From NCBI GenBank assembly GCA_023436145.1, contig JAEZKP010000015.1, positions 1 through 25,818 of the forward strand: a DNA stretch of 25,818 nucleotides. The letters are read 5' to 3'. This stretch comes from Fibrobacterota bacterium. GTDB taxonomy: Bacteria > Fibrobacterota > Chitinivibrionia > Chitinivibrionales > Chitinispirillaceae. The notes under the pieces are model-generated. The model was not told the DNA's origin, ran no database searches, and was given only the letters and a program-made list of their open reading frames with translations. The position numbers were made by a program, and so were the translations under genes. Below are positions 6,377 through 13,979 of this stretch, piece by piece (within the stretch, counting starts at the first letter, position 1; each line of letters starts with the position of its first letter).

Positions 6377-9037
6377 ATGAATTACAAAGTAATCCAGACT
6401 CTTTGTGTTATTACTGCATTTTTCTGTCAAAGTATCTGGGCGCTCAGCGGAACCGGTGGCACACCTTTGGGTGGAATGGGGACCGGTTATGTCAAATTTG
6501 ATGGCCAGAAATTCAGAGTGAGTGGAAAGTTGCCACCCGCGGCTGCTGATCACGCTAAAAGTACAAGCGGAAATAAGGAAGAACAGCAGATCGCATCAAG
6601 CGGATTTTCATTCTTCGTAAACGGAACAGCCAAAACACAGTTGAAAGCAGCTTCTGAAGATGCAAAATGTCCTTTGCAAACTGCAGACTTCGGTGCTATT
6701 GGAGATGTTAAATTCAAATTGAATGCTTTTGGTCCCTACCTTCCTGGTGAAGGGAAGGAGAATTACCAGCTAGCTACTTCGCCGTTAGCATTTTTCGATA
6801 TTACTGCAGAAAACAGCAGCTCTGAAGCGAAAGAAGTTGCAGTTGCCATGGAATTCGCTAATGGTGGGCTGCTTGGAGGAGCAAACAGTGGTAAGATCGA
6901 ATCCGGAAACAAGGCAATCAGTTTTGCCGGCTCAAATGACAACGCGTATTTGGCGGTCGATTGTGATGGTGAATCACCGAATTTCAGTGCAGGTGCTATA
7001 GGCACTTTTTCCACCGACGGCAAACTCGCTAATGCAGATGGTAATCTTGTTGCTGCTAAGTGCAACATTCCTGCAGGAGAAAAGGTTCATTTCAAATTCG
7101 TACTGGCCTGGTATCGTCCATATGGCTCAGAGGGTTACTATTACCATAATTTCTATGCCAATTCACAGGAAGTTGCAACATTCGGATTATCAAAATTCGA
7201 TGCAGTCAGAGATGGCATAACCTCTTTTGTAAGCCGGGTATTAGCATCAAACTTTCCTGACTGGTACAAAGATCGTTTGCTTAACAATACCTATCCACTT
7301 GTTCACAACTCGGTATGTACAAAGGATGGGCGCACGGCATTCTGGGAAGGAAACTATGGTATTATCGGTACAATAGATCAGGGACAGCATGCAGCAGTAT
7401 TCTACACGTTTAACTGGCCCAGTGTACAATGGCATGAACTTCAGTATTGGGCAAGACAGCAAAAATCAAGCGGCCAGATTCATCACGATTTTAATGAGGG
7501 AAAGCAGAATTTCAGTGCCGGTAATACAAATAACAACCGGAATCTTAAAGGCTGGGATGATAAAACCCATGCTGATTACTGGTGGTTTCCAAATACCGAT
7601 TCCTGGGCAGACCTCAACTGTATGTTCATCTTCAAAGGTTATGAACTGATGCTTGCGACAGGAGATAAAGACTCTTTACAAAAAAACTATCCGGCATTAA
7701 AAAAAGCAGCACAACGTCTTCTTTCCCAATGTGGTTCAGATAAAATCCCTCTCCAGAGTCACAGCACTTATGATCGGTGCCAGAGCGCAGGTACCAACTG
7801 CAGTTTGACTCCAGAGTACAATGGAGGATTGACAGTCACAACTTTCGCTGCATTTAGCGAAATAGCGAAATTTCTAGGCGAAACTTCCGATGCAACCGAG
7901 TATGCAGGACATGCCGAAGCTGCAAAAACGGCTTTCAAGAAAAAATATGGCAGCTCAAATGATTTTGCTTCCAAAGCATCCACATCGGGAAGCGGTCGTT
8001 TTCCAGAATCACACATTGCAGGATACTCCTGGGCTAACTATTTCTGTCTTAATCCGATAATGGATGTGGACTTCATCTCAACAGCCCTGAGTAGATTACG
8101 AAACACCCAGAAAAGTGGTGGCGTGCGTGCCGTCGGAGAATGGATTTTTTATAATGTAGATCATTACGGTGGTTCTGAAATCGCATTCAATAAGCCAGAT
8201 GAAGCACTCAATGTTCACAAACTTGACTACGATTATTACTACAAACAGGTTCCTAACATGGTTTTCTGGCAATCACTCCAGGAAGGTGATGGTAATACTC
8301 ATAAAGACAGTTATATGACTGCACCATTGGTCTGGCACTCCTATTTTCAGTTTTGCGGTTATATGATCGATAATGCCAATAACCGACTCTGGATCAGACC
8401 TCGAATTCCAACAGATATGAAAGGCAAAATCACCAACGCAATACTGCTTAATCCGAAAGCACATGGCACTCTCGACTATGATGAAAACGGTGATGACGCA
8501 ACAGGTGTAACACAGAATATTACTGTTAAATACGACAAACCCGTTACAATTAAAGAATTTGTATTAAAAAACAATACCGGTATGGATGCACCATATGTTG
8601 CAATATCAGGAGCTGTTAACCCGACTATCAAAACTGAAGGTGCTGATCCGGAAAAGAATATCAGGGTGACACTATCCACTCCGATCCAGATCGGGCCATC
8701 CGGGGTACAAATCCAGGTTTCCAAAAACCCTGTCTCAGTTGCAGATGTCAATAGATATAACTCAGTGGTTCCGCTTGCATTCAACAGTTCGCGGTTGTCA
8801 GCAGGTACATCGATTTACTATTCAGTTGATGTTCCAGGACCAGTTAAGATTGAATTGTTCAGTATCAATGGTGCAAAAATCGGTACGATCATGAATCAGC
8901 AGATTTCTGCTGGTAGTCATGCGCTCACCTGGAATGGAAAGACTATTGATGGCAGAAAAGTGGGCTCCATGTTCGCAGTACTCCGGCTGTCATCAGCAAA
9001 TAGTTCAGTTACTAAGATGGTTTCGGTTATGCGATAA
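6377..9037 (+). CDS. Secreted GH116-family glycosidase with C-terminal FlgD/T9SS-like domain
   Basis: An 886-residue secreted enzyme, predicted beta-glycosidase of family GH116 (the bile-acid beta-glucosidase/glucosylceramidase group). A signal peptide spans residues 1-22 (...CQSIWA). The mature N-terminus GTGGTPLGGMGTGYVKFDG is the GH116 N-terminal beta-domain signature. The catalytic (alpha/alpha)6 part starts near residue 300 (PDWYKDRLLNNTYPL). Glu324 in FWEGN is the likely nucleophile, and Asp466 in STYDRC the likely acid/base; their 142-residue spacing is close to that known for a bacterial GH116 enzyme (about 152). Residues ~815-886 (VPGPVKIELFSINGAKIG ... ALTWNGKTIDGRKVG) form a FlgD-like/type IX-type sorting domain, indicating surface attachment or export. 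A strong AGGAGG site precedes ATG, and a terminator follows. Substrate is not determined; plant or microbial beta-glucosides/xylosides are likely. Confidence 0.87.
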   Translation: MNYKVIQTLCVITAFFCQSIWALSGTGGTPLGGMGTGYVKFDGQKFRVSGKLPPAAADHAKSTSGNKEEQQIASSGFSFFVNGTAKTQLKAASEDAKCPLQTADFGAIGDVKFKLNAFGPYLPGEGKENYQLATSPLAFFDITAENSSSEAKEVAVAMEFANGGLLGGANSGKIESGNKAISFAGSNDNAYLAVDCDGESPNFSAGAIGTFSTDGKLANADGNLVAAKCNIPAGEKVHFKFVLAWYRPYGSEGYYYHNFYANSQEVATFGLSKFDAVRDGITSFVSRVLASNFPDWYKDRLLNNTYPLVHNSVCTKDGRTAFWEGNYGIIGTIDQGQHAAVFYTFNWPSVQWHELQYWARQQKSSGQIHHDFNEGKQNFSAGNTNNNRNLKGWDDKTHADYWWFPNTDSWADLNCMFIFKGYELMLATGDKDSLQKNYPALKKAAQRLLSQCGSDKIPLQSHSTYDRCQSAGTNCSLTPEYNGGLTVTTFAAFSEIAKFLGETSDATEYAGHAEAAKTAFKKKYGSSNDFASKASTSGSGRFPESHIAGYSWANYFCLNPIMDVDFISTALSRLRNTQKSGGVRAVGEWIFYNVDHYGGSEIAFNKPDEALNVHKLDYDYYYKQVPNMVFWQSLQEGDGNTHKDSYMTAPLVWHSYFQFCGYMIDNANNRLWIRPRIPTDMKGKITNAILLNPKAHGTLDYDENGDDATGVTQNITVKYDKPVTIKEFVLKNNTGMDAPYVAISGAVNPTIKTEGADPEKNIRVTLSTPIQIGPSGVQIQVSKNPVSVADVNRYNSVVPLAFNSSRLSAGTSIYYSVDVPGPVKIELFSINGAKIGTIMNQQISAGSHALTWNGKTIDGRKVGSMFAVLRLSSANSSVTKMVSVMR

Positions 9038-9075
9038 TCCAATGTGACTGTGTTATTTTTCACTTACCTATTTTT

Positions 9076-9108
9076 AAGGACTTCTTTACAAAAGAAGTCC
9101 TTTTTTTT
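9076..9108 (+). terminator. Rho-independent terminator of the GH116 gene
   Basis: A perfect 12-bp stem AAGGACTTCTTT / AAAGAAGTCCTT with the 3-base loop ACA is followed by an uninterrupted T run. It begins 39 bases after the GH116 stop and should end that transcript. Confidence 0.92.
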
Positions 9109-9435
9109 ATCTTCCTTTATTCATCCGATCTTCCACAATAGTGAAACCAGCAATAATAAGAGTATGTCATATTTGAAACAGCTGGGGACAGATCAGAAAC
9201 CGGAATAACCAATCTGGAGAAGCTTTGAGGAAACATTAAAAATATTCATGGCATCCTGTTTCTCAAAGTTTGCCATTGGTTTCCTGACAAAAAACAAATG
9301 CTTATATTAGTTCTCAGCTTTTTTCCACTTGCTACACCCTATAACATTAAAGTAGTTATAGATAACTGCAAAATAATCCGATCCGGGAAATATATTGTGC
9401 CTGTGTGACAAAAGTGGATAAAAAGGCAATTCAAA
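9109..9435. other. Intergenic stretch without recognisable gene
   Basis: About 330 bases between the GH116 terminator and the next ORF. No ORF over 20 codons with a ribosome site, no RNA gene and no clear repeat was seen. The last 25 bases (AAAAAGG about 10 bases before TTG 9436) supply the ribosome site of the next gene. It presumably holds that gene's promoter, which could not be placed. Confidence 0.5.
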
Positions 9436-10287
9436 TTGATAATTCAAAAAAATAGGGGCATTACTTTCATTATCGTAGTACTAATGATTGGGTACCTGAT
9501 TGGTACTATGACTCACATTATTCATCTTTCAGATGTTATAAGATTGGGATTTATTAATTCTGCAAAAACCTGTGGAGTATCTCCAATTATTAATGGATAC
9601 TGGCTATCTTTGACTATAATTGATCCGGCTGTTGTATTCTTCTTATTAATAAAAAGAAAAATTGGTATTCTAATAGCCTTTATTAATATTTTAATCAATG
9701 TAACAATTAACTCATACCTTCAAATCGCTTCATTAACTTCTGTTTCACTTTTTTCAATATATAATGCATTGGGAAACATCGGACAAGGTTTACAAATAGC
9801 CCTTTTTCTGTTTTCATTATTTACTTTGCCATTGTTTTATGTAAAGACTGGAATGGATTCACGTAATAGATTCAGTTACGCTCATATTTTTAATTTAATT
9901 CCAATTATTGCACTTGCAACAGGTCTTATAATTCATATTACCGGTTTAATAAGTTTAATTCACAGGTTTGAGTCACTCTGGATTCTCTGGGTACATTTTT
10001 CGATGACAATCATTGATGGTACATTAATTTATGCACTTTGGAACAAACTCAGATCTGGCTATATTATCAGTATAATCGGATTTTCCATTTTTGGGCTTAT
10101 TCAGGCTGGATTTGCAGGCGCAAATTATATGGGGTTTAATTGTGCTTTCAACCTGGCAATGGCAGTTACTATTTCAGTCTGTTGCTTATCGATTTCAGCA
10201 TTATTATTAAGCGGTGATATTTATACATCAACTGTTCGGCAATCAATTCTCAAAATGGATGGTAAGAAGGTATCTGAGACCTGCTGA
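9436..10287 (+). CDS. Polytopic membrane protein of unknown family
   Basis: A 283-residue, very hydrophobic protein with about eight predicted membrane helices (near residues 7-30, 46-70, 73-96, 103-137, 150-174, 178-200, 206-230 and 235-260) and short loops; it has no signal peptide cleavage site and no recognised motif. The start used is TTG 9436 with an AAAGG site ~10 bases upstream; an in-frame ATG at 9484 would cut into the first helix and is less likely. Base composition is more AT-rich than the neighbouring secreted enzymes. It stands alone between two genes for secreted carbohydrate-active proteins. I cannot assign a function; a small transporter-like or sensor membrane domain is possible. 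Confidence 0.65.
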   Translation: MIIQKNRGITFIIVVLMIGYLIGTMTHIIHLSDVIRLGFINSAKTCGVSPIINGYWLSLTIIDPAVVFFLLIKRKIGILIAFINILINVTINSYLQIASLTSVSLFSIYNALGNIGQGLQIALFLFSLFTLPLFYVKTGMDSRNRFSYAHIFNLIPIIALATGLIIHITGLISLIHRFESLWILWVHFSMTIIDGTLIYALWNKLRSGYIISIIGFSIFGLIQAGFAGANYMGFNCAFNLAMAVTISVCCLSISALLLSGDIYTSTVRQSILKMDGKKVSETC

Positions 10288-10304
10288 ATCCAGATAAGGA
10301 AATA

Positions 10305-10381
10305 TTTCACGCAGAGCCGCCCGCTTTCCGTCCACCTTCCTTAGCAGACTACTGCAGAGGACAAGGAAACACTCTGTGTAC
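10305..10381 (+). repeat. 77-bp direct repeat, copy A
   Basis: Starts TTTCACGCAGAGCC and contains TAGCAGACTACTGCAGAGGAC, then AAGGAAACACTCTG. It matches copy B at 11786-11862 with about seven mismatches and two single-base indels, in the same orientation. The two copies flank the PL14-like gene. The core GCAGACTACTGC is an imperfect inverted repeat. There is no reading frame through both copies, so it is an intergenic element. Confidence 0.85.
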
Positions 10382-10580
10382 CCAAACACTACGAAGGACG
10401 TGAAGGACTGGCTAAGTCTGCAGATGAGAATTCGGAAGTGAGGCAGATATTAATTCTCTGCTCTTATCGTATGCTCTGGTAATTGCTGACAATCCTGAAT
10501 GTTGCAATGCTGGTAGCTACCGTTTGACTTTGATTTCAGGATGTGGTATTCTTTGAAGAGAAAGGCAGGGAGAAGCATAA
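10382..10580. other. Leader region of the PL14-like gene
   Basis: About 200 bases between repeat copy A and the PL14 start. No supported gene. It ends with GGCAGGGAGAAG, a strong ribosome site 7 bases before ATG 10581. A promoter is presumably here, but no convincing -35/-10 pair was found. Confidence 0.4.
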
Positions 10581-11711
10581 ATGCACAAAGTCTTATTTTT
10601 AATTCCTCTATTTACAGCAACCGTTTTGTGTGCCGGACTGGTTAAAACCATTGATTTTGAAAACGAATCGGAAGGTATTTACACTGTTGATCAGATGAAG
10701 GCATCCTGGAATAATCCATCGTGGGATGATGGAGTGAGCGAAGGACGTTGTCATATTATCAGTGATCCTGCAGGAGTAAGGGGAAAAGTTTTACGAGTTT
10801 TATATCCCAAAGGTGGCGTGGGTCCAAGTCAGGGGGGAGCCCAATGGAAGATGAATTTCAATCAGAGCTATGATACATTGTATGTAAGTTACTATGTGAT
10901 GCTCCCTGCTGATTTCGATCGTATTCAGGGAGGAAAACTTCCGGGGCTGGCAGGTGGTACCGCTCCCACCGGAGGTAAAGTTTCAGATGGAACCGACGGT
11001 TTTTCTGCAAGAATTATGTGGCGTAACAGAAGCACTGCAGATGGCACCCAGTCTGCAATATGTCAATACATGTACCATATGGAATCTACTAACACCTGGG
11101 GGGAAGATTTCTTCTGGGCATATCCAAACCCCACATGGTCCAGCACCAGACGATATCTGGTTCATGGTCAATGGCATAATCTCAAAACCAGAATTATAAT
11201 GAATACTCCAGGAACCAGAAATGGCCGGGTGACATCATGGCTTGATGGGGAACTGGCACTGGATTCTGCGGTCATGCTCAGGGCAGAAGGCGCTGATTTC
11301 GGTATCGACCTGTTTTATTTCAGCACTTTTTTCGGCGGTAGTGATTCCACCTGGGCTCCATCAAAAGATGAGTACATCTATTTTGACCATTTCGTTTTTT
11401 CTACTCTGGATATCCCCACAGATCCGGTTTTTTTCAGAAAACTCTCTGGTAAAAATTTAAAGACTACTCCAATAAAGATAATAGGCCGGGGCGAAAAATC
11501 ATCGGTTTTGCTTAAAATACAATCAGATATCTGTGGCTACGGAAATCTCAAGTTGTTTACAGTAAACGGAACTCAATTGGGGAGCTTCACAATAAAACCA
11601 TCCGGAATGCTGAACTTAAATGTTGGGGAAAATGTCAGTCCCGGAATTTATTATGCTGTTTTTGATGGCGTTAAATTTCAGGATAGATTGAGGTTCACCA
11701 TTTTGAAATGA
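10581..11711 (+). CDS. Secreted polysaccharide lyase family 14-like protein with C-terminal sorting-type domain
   Basis: A 376-residue secreted protein. Signal peptide residues 1-18 (LFTATVLCA). Residues ~22-280 are a beta-jelly-roll of PL14 type: FENESEGIYT, the strand YDTLYVSYYVMLPADFD, GGKLPGLAGG, ARIMWR, then HGQWHNLKTRI and the closing YIYFDHFVFS. This fold occurs in alginate and glucuronan lyases and in related eukaryotic and bacterial proteins. Residues ~305-376 (YGNLKLFTVNGTQLGSF ... VSPGIYYAVFDG ... DRLRFTILK) form a type IX-like C-terminal domain, related in pattern to the tail of the GH116 enzyme. It is monocistronic, flanked by direct repeats. Substrate is not determined; a uronic-acid polymer is the family expectation. 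Confidence 0.85.
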   Translation: MHKVLFLIPLFTATVLCAGLVKTIDFENESEGIYTVDQMKASWNNPSWDDGVSEGRCHIISDPAGVRGKVLRVLYPKGGVGPSQGGAQWKMNFNQSYDTLYVSYYVMLPADFDRIQGGKLPGLAGGTAPTGGKVSDGTDGFSARIMWRNRSTADGTQSAICQYMYHMESTNTWGEDFFWAYPNPTWSSTRRYLVHGQWHNLKTRIIMNTPGTRNGRVTSWLDGELALDSAVMLRAEGADFGIDLFYFSTFFGGSDSTWAPSKDEYIYFDHFVFSTLDIPTDPVFFRKLSGKNLKTTPIKIIGRGEKSSVLLKIQSDICGYGNLKLFTVNGTQLGSFTIKPSGMLNLNVGENVSPGIYYAVFDGVKFQDRLRFTILK

Positions 11712-11785
11712 TAACTCCCGATCAAAGAAAAAATCAGTATATAGAACTTTTTCCTGCAGATATCCACATACGTAAAAGAGATTTT

Positions 11786-11862
11786 TTTCACGCGAAGCCA
11801 TCCACCTTCCGTCCACCTTCCGTAGCAGACTACTGCAGAGGACAAAGGAAACACTCTTGTAC
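11786..11862 (+). repeat. 77-bp direct repeat, copy B
   Basis: Second copy of the element at 10305-10381, same orientation, here TTTCACGCGAAGCC ... TAGCAGACTACTGCAGAGGAC ... AAAGGAAACACTCTT. It lies 74 bases after the PL14 stop and about 106 bases before the stop of the minus-strand NuoE-like fragment. It contains an extra internal duplication, CCACCTTCCGTCCACCTTCC. Confidence 0.85.
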
Positions 11863-11968
11863 CACACTCTGGAAAGCCAAACCAGCAGAGAGTGAGGGAT
11901 AAAAGTAAAGGAAAACCGACCATTTATCTTGCGAGTAAATATAATGTCTCTGCCTGAAATAACCGAGT

Positions 11969-12277
11969 CTACTGACAGAAGATGTGCTCAGAAAGAGGCG
12001 CTTTAGTGAAATACTCATAAAAATTTATGATCTGTTCAATTTCAAACATACTTACATCCAGTTTTTCTGCAATGTAGTGCTGAACCTCTTTGGGTAGAGA
12101 ACCGCAAATCCGCTGTGCCTGATGAAGAACCATGAGAGTGTCTTTCTTACCTAAAGAACTGGAACTTCTCATTAGAAACTCAATAAAGGAATCAATTTTA
12201 CGGAGTCTTTCCGCATGCAATTCTTCGTAAGTGTCTGTAAGAACCTGAGCTAACATTTTAACCGCTATTCCTTTCAT
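11969..12277 (-). CDS. NuoE/HndA-like N-terminal fragment lacking the [2Fe-2S] domain
   Basis: A 102-residue ORF whose central part, LHQAQRICGSLPKEVQHYIAEKLDVSMFEIEQIINFYEYFTKAP, matches the N-terminal three-helix bundle of the 24-kDa subunit of complex I and of NAD(P)-linked hydrogenases (pattern L..aQ..fG.LP..v...IA..L.v....v.....FY..F...P). It stops at SEHIFCQ, just where the thioredoxin-like domain with four cluster-binding cysteines should begin, so it cannot bind the cluster. It may be a remnant cut by rearrangement near repeat copy B, or a stand-alone small domain protein. An in-frame ATG at 12256 preceded by AAGGA is an alternative start. No other complex I or hydrogenase gene is nearby. 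Confidence 0.6.
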   Translation of the reverse strand: MKGIAVKMLAQVLTDTYEELHAERLRKIDSFIEFLMRSSSSLGKKDTLMVLHQAQRICGSLPKEVQHYIAEKLDVSMFEIEQIINFYEYFTKAPLSEHIFCQ

Positions 12278-12590
12278 GAAACATAGATATAAATGTGAAA
12301 TTAAAATTGTACATTTATAGCAAGATAAAGGAAAGGGAAAAATTTCATACTGCCTTTCTATGATAATCTGACAGAAAGATAAAACCAGGACTTCAACCAG
12401 TTTAGCAGTAATTATTGTTCATGCTTCTATAAGAATAGCCACAAAGGTAATTTGTAATTAAAGATTTACATATTAAATAAATGCAATTTGATAATTAACA
12501 CCAGAATGTGTTGAGGTTCCAAGAGATATGAACACAGAGGTAAGAAAAAAGGAGTTTATGTAAGCTGTTAAAAATTAACATGAAAATAAC
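12278..12590. other. Intergenic AT-rich stretch, no gene seen
   Basis: About 310 bases between two minus-strand genes, very AT-rich. There is a TATAAA 45-50 bases upstream of the NuoE-like start (GCTATAAATG on the minus strand) that could be a -10 box, without a convincing -35. No terminator with a U-tract was found for the upstream gene. Confidence 0.4.
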
Positions 12591-13100
12591 CTATTTATTT
12601 ACTGTCTTAACCAAAGAGTCGTGTACCTTAGCCCGTTTCTGTTCATCGGATAGATCTTTGGTGGCCATTGACACTGCATCTACTATGTTGGCATTCCTTG
12701 CATTGAGCAGTTTAGTCATTTCCCTAAAATGCGTTTCATTAAACCAGCGATATGCTGTAACCATGAGTGCCACTTTCTTTTTATCGAAAGATTTAATGGC
12801 CTTCACCCAATTGCGCACTGGGGATTTCATGTTAAATGCCATAACGCGGCTGTAAAGTACCAGAAGATCGTATTTTGACATGTCGCTGACTTTTGACTGC
12901 TCTATAGAAAGTTCATCAATACTGCACGGAAGAGTCCTGAATTCGTCGCGAAAAGTGTTGATAAAGAAAGATGTCTCGTCATCAAGGATGTCATAAACAA
13001 AAAGCACTCTTGGTTTTTCAGATTGTTGCTGTGCGTGTGTGGAGTGGATTACCAGCAGGAGCAATGGAAAAAAGAATAAAGAAGAAATGCCTTTCTTCAT
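12591..13100 (-). CDS. Secreted flavodoxin-fold protein of unknown function
   Basis: From ATG 13100 the protein has 169 residues: a signal peptide 1-23 (KKGISSLFFFPLLLLVIHSTHA) and then a flavodoxin/Rossmann-like alpha-beta pattern: RVLFVYDILDDETSFFINTF, YDLLVLYSRV, VRNWVKAIKSFDKKKVALMVTAY. It lacks the Thr/Ser-rich phosphate loop of true flavodoxins (the loop reads YDILDDETS), so FMN binding is doubtful. A GTG at 13133 would add eleven residues before the signal peptide and is less likely. It is transcribed away from the outer-membrane protein gene behind it but separated by a hairpin. Similar periplasmic flavodoxin-fold proteins exist without known function. Confidence 0.7.
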   Translation of the reverse strand: MKKGISSLFFFPLLLLVIHSTHAQQQSEKPRVLFVYDILDDETSFFINTFRDEFRTLPCSIDELSIEQSKVSDMSKYDLLVLYSRVMAFNMKSPVRNWVKAIKSFDKKKVALMVTAYRWFNETHFREMTKLLNARNANIVDAVSMATKDLSDEQKRAKVHDSLVKTVNK

Positions 13101-13212
13101 GAGTTCTGTTTTTTTTCGAATATCTTGATTCACGATAAAATACAGATCAAACTGTTACAGGTAATTTATTTTGGAAAAAATATATGATGGCTGGTATCCG
13201 GTGAATAAGATT

Positions 13213-13242
13213 TCCACCGTCAGTGACGGTGGATTTTTTTTT
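13213..13242 (+). terminator. Strong hairpin with T-run on the + strand between two minus-strand genes
   Basis: A perfect 9-bp stem TCCACCGTC / GACGGTGGA with loop AGT is followed on the + strand by nine T. It lies 6 bases beyond the stop of the minus-strand outer-membrane protein gene. Read on the minus strand, the hairpin is followed by AAATCTTATTC, a poor U-tract. The stem may still end the minus-strand transcript, but the best terminator orientation is +. Confidence 0.75.
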
Positions 13243-13247
13243 ACGGT

Positions 13248-13979
13248 CTAAAACACATTTATGTCTATCTGATAAGTTACTGTGGGTTTGAAAGCTTTGT
13301 TATTGTTGTAAATATCGTATCCCAAAATCATTCCTACGTTGGGAGCGAAGTTCCAGGCAGCACCTATATTCAAAGCCCCATAACTGCTTTTTCCACTCTG
13401 GAAATCGACACATAACCATAGTTTGTCAGAAATTTCACTCATCACTCTATCCCAGGAAACCATCACACCAGCATCGTTTTTACCAAACAGCAACTTAGGA
13501 TCATCTATTCCAACACCACCTTTAAAGCCACCAACACTGAATTTCCCCAGTTTCCAGATGTTTCTGGAGATTAATCCATAAACGATGTTGTAAGTGGTAT
13601 AATCTTTTCTGGTTCCAAAATCATATCCACCAATAGCTATCGCTGGCATATATTTGAAAAATGCATCTTCAGGTAACCCAAGTTTTGCATTAAAATAGAT
13701 TGGATCTTTATGGTTTCCATTGCCATCTCTATAGTCAATACCGACCTCCATATTGAGTTTTGAAAAAGGCAGGACCCCTATTGTCAGACCTCCATTACTT
13801 GTCACACCTTCTGTACCACCTCCGGCCGTTCCAACATATGCATCCCAGCCAATGTGCAACTTTTTATATGCCTGAATATCTGTAGAGGGAATCCAAATCT
13901 GGGTGGATGGGGTAGCAGGGATTTCCTGTGAAAATATTGCGATAATCAGTGCAATACAGACAGTGAGCAGCCTAAACAT
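13248..13979 (-). CDS. Outer-membrane beta-barrel protein
   Basis: A 243-residue protein with signal peptide (FRLLTVCIALIIAIFSQEIPA) followed by alternating amphipathic strands separated by turns (LTIGVLPFSKLNMEVGIDYRDGNG, IYFNAKLGLP, PAIAIGGYDFGTR, KFSVGGFKGGVG, LNIGAAWNFAPNVGMILGYDIY, VTYQIDINVF). The last residue is Phe, the usual barrel-assembly signal. It fits a small 8- to 12-strand barrel; no specific porin family is recognised. ATG 13979 has an ideal AAGGAGG site five bases upstream, so the in-frame TTG at 13994 is rejected. A motif AAGTAACC lies ~82 bases upstream. Confidence 0.8.
   Translation of the reverse strand: MFRLLTVCIALIIAIFSQEIPATPSTQIWIPSTDIQAYKKLHIGWDAYVGTAGGGTEGVTSNGGLTIGVLPFSKLNMEVGIDYRDGNGNHKDPIYFNAKLGLPEDAFFKYMPAIAIGGYDFGTRKDYTTYNIVYGLISRNIWKLGKFSVGGFKGGVGIDDPKLLFGKNDAGVMVSWDRVMSEISDKLWLCVDFQSGKSSYGALNIGAAWNFAPNVGMILGYDIYNNNKAFKPTVTYQIDINVF

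Noticed and set aside
6763..7068. 101-codon minus-strand ORF inside the GH116 gene
   Set aside because: Shadow of the coding strand of a conserved catalytic protein; Ala/Ser/Pro-rich with no motif.
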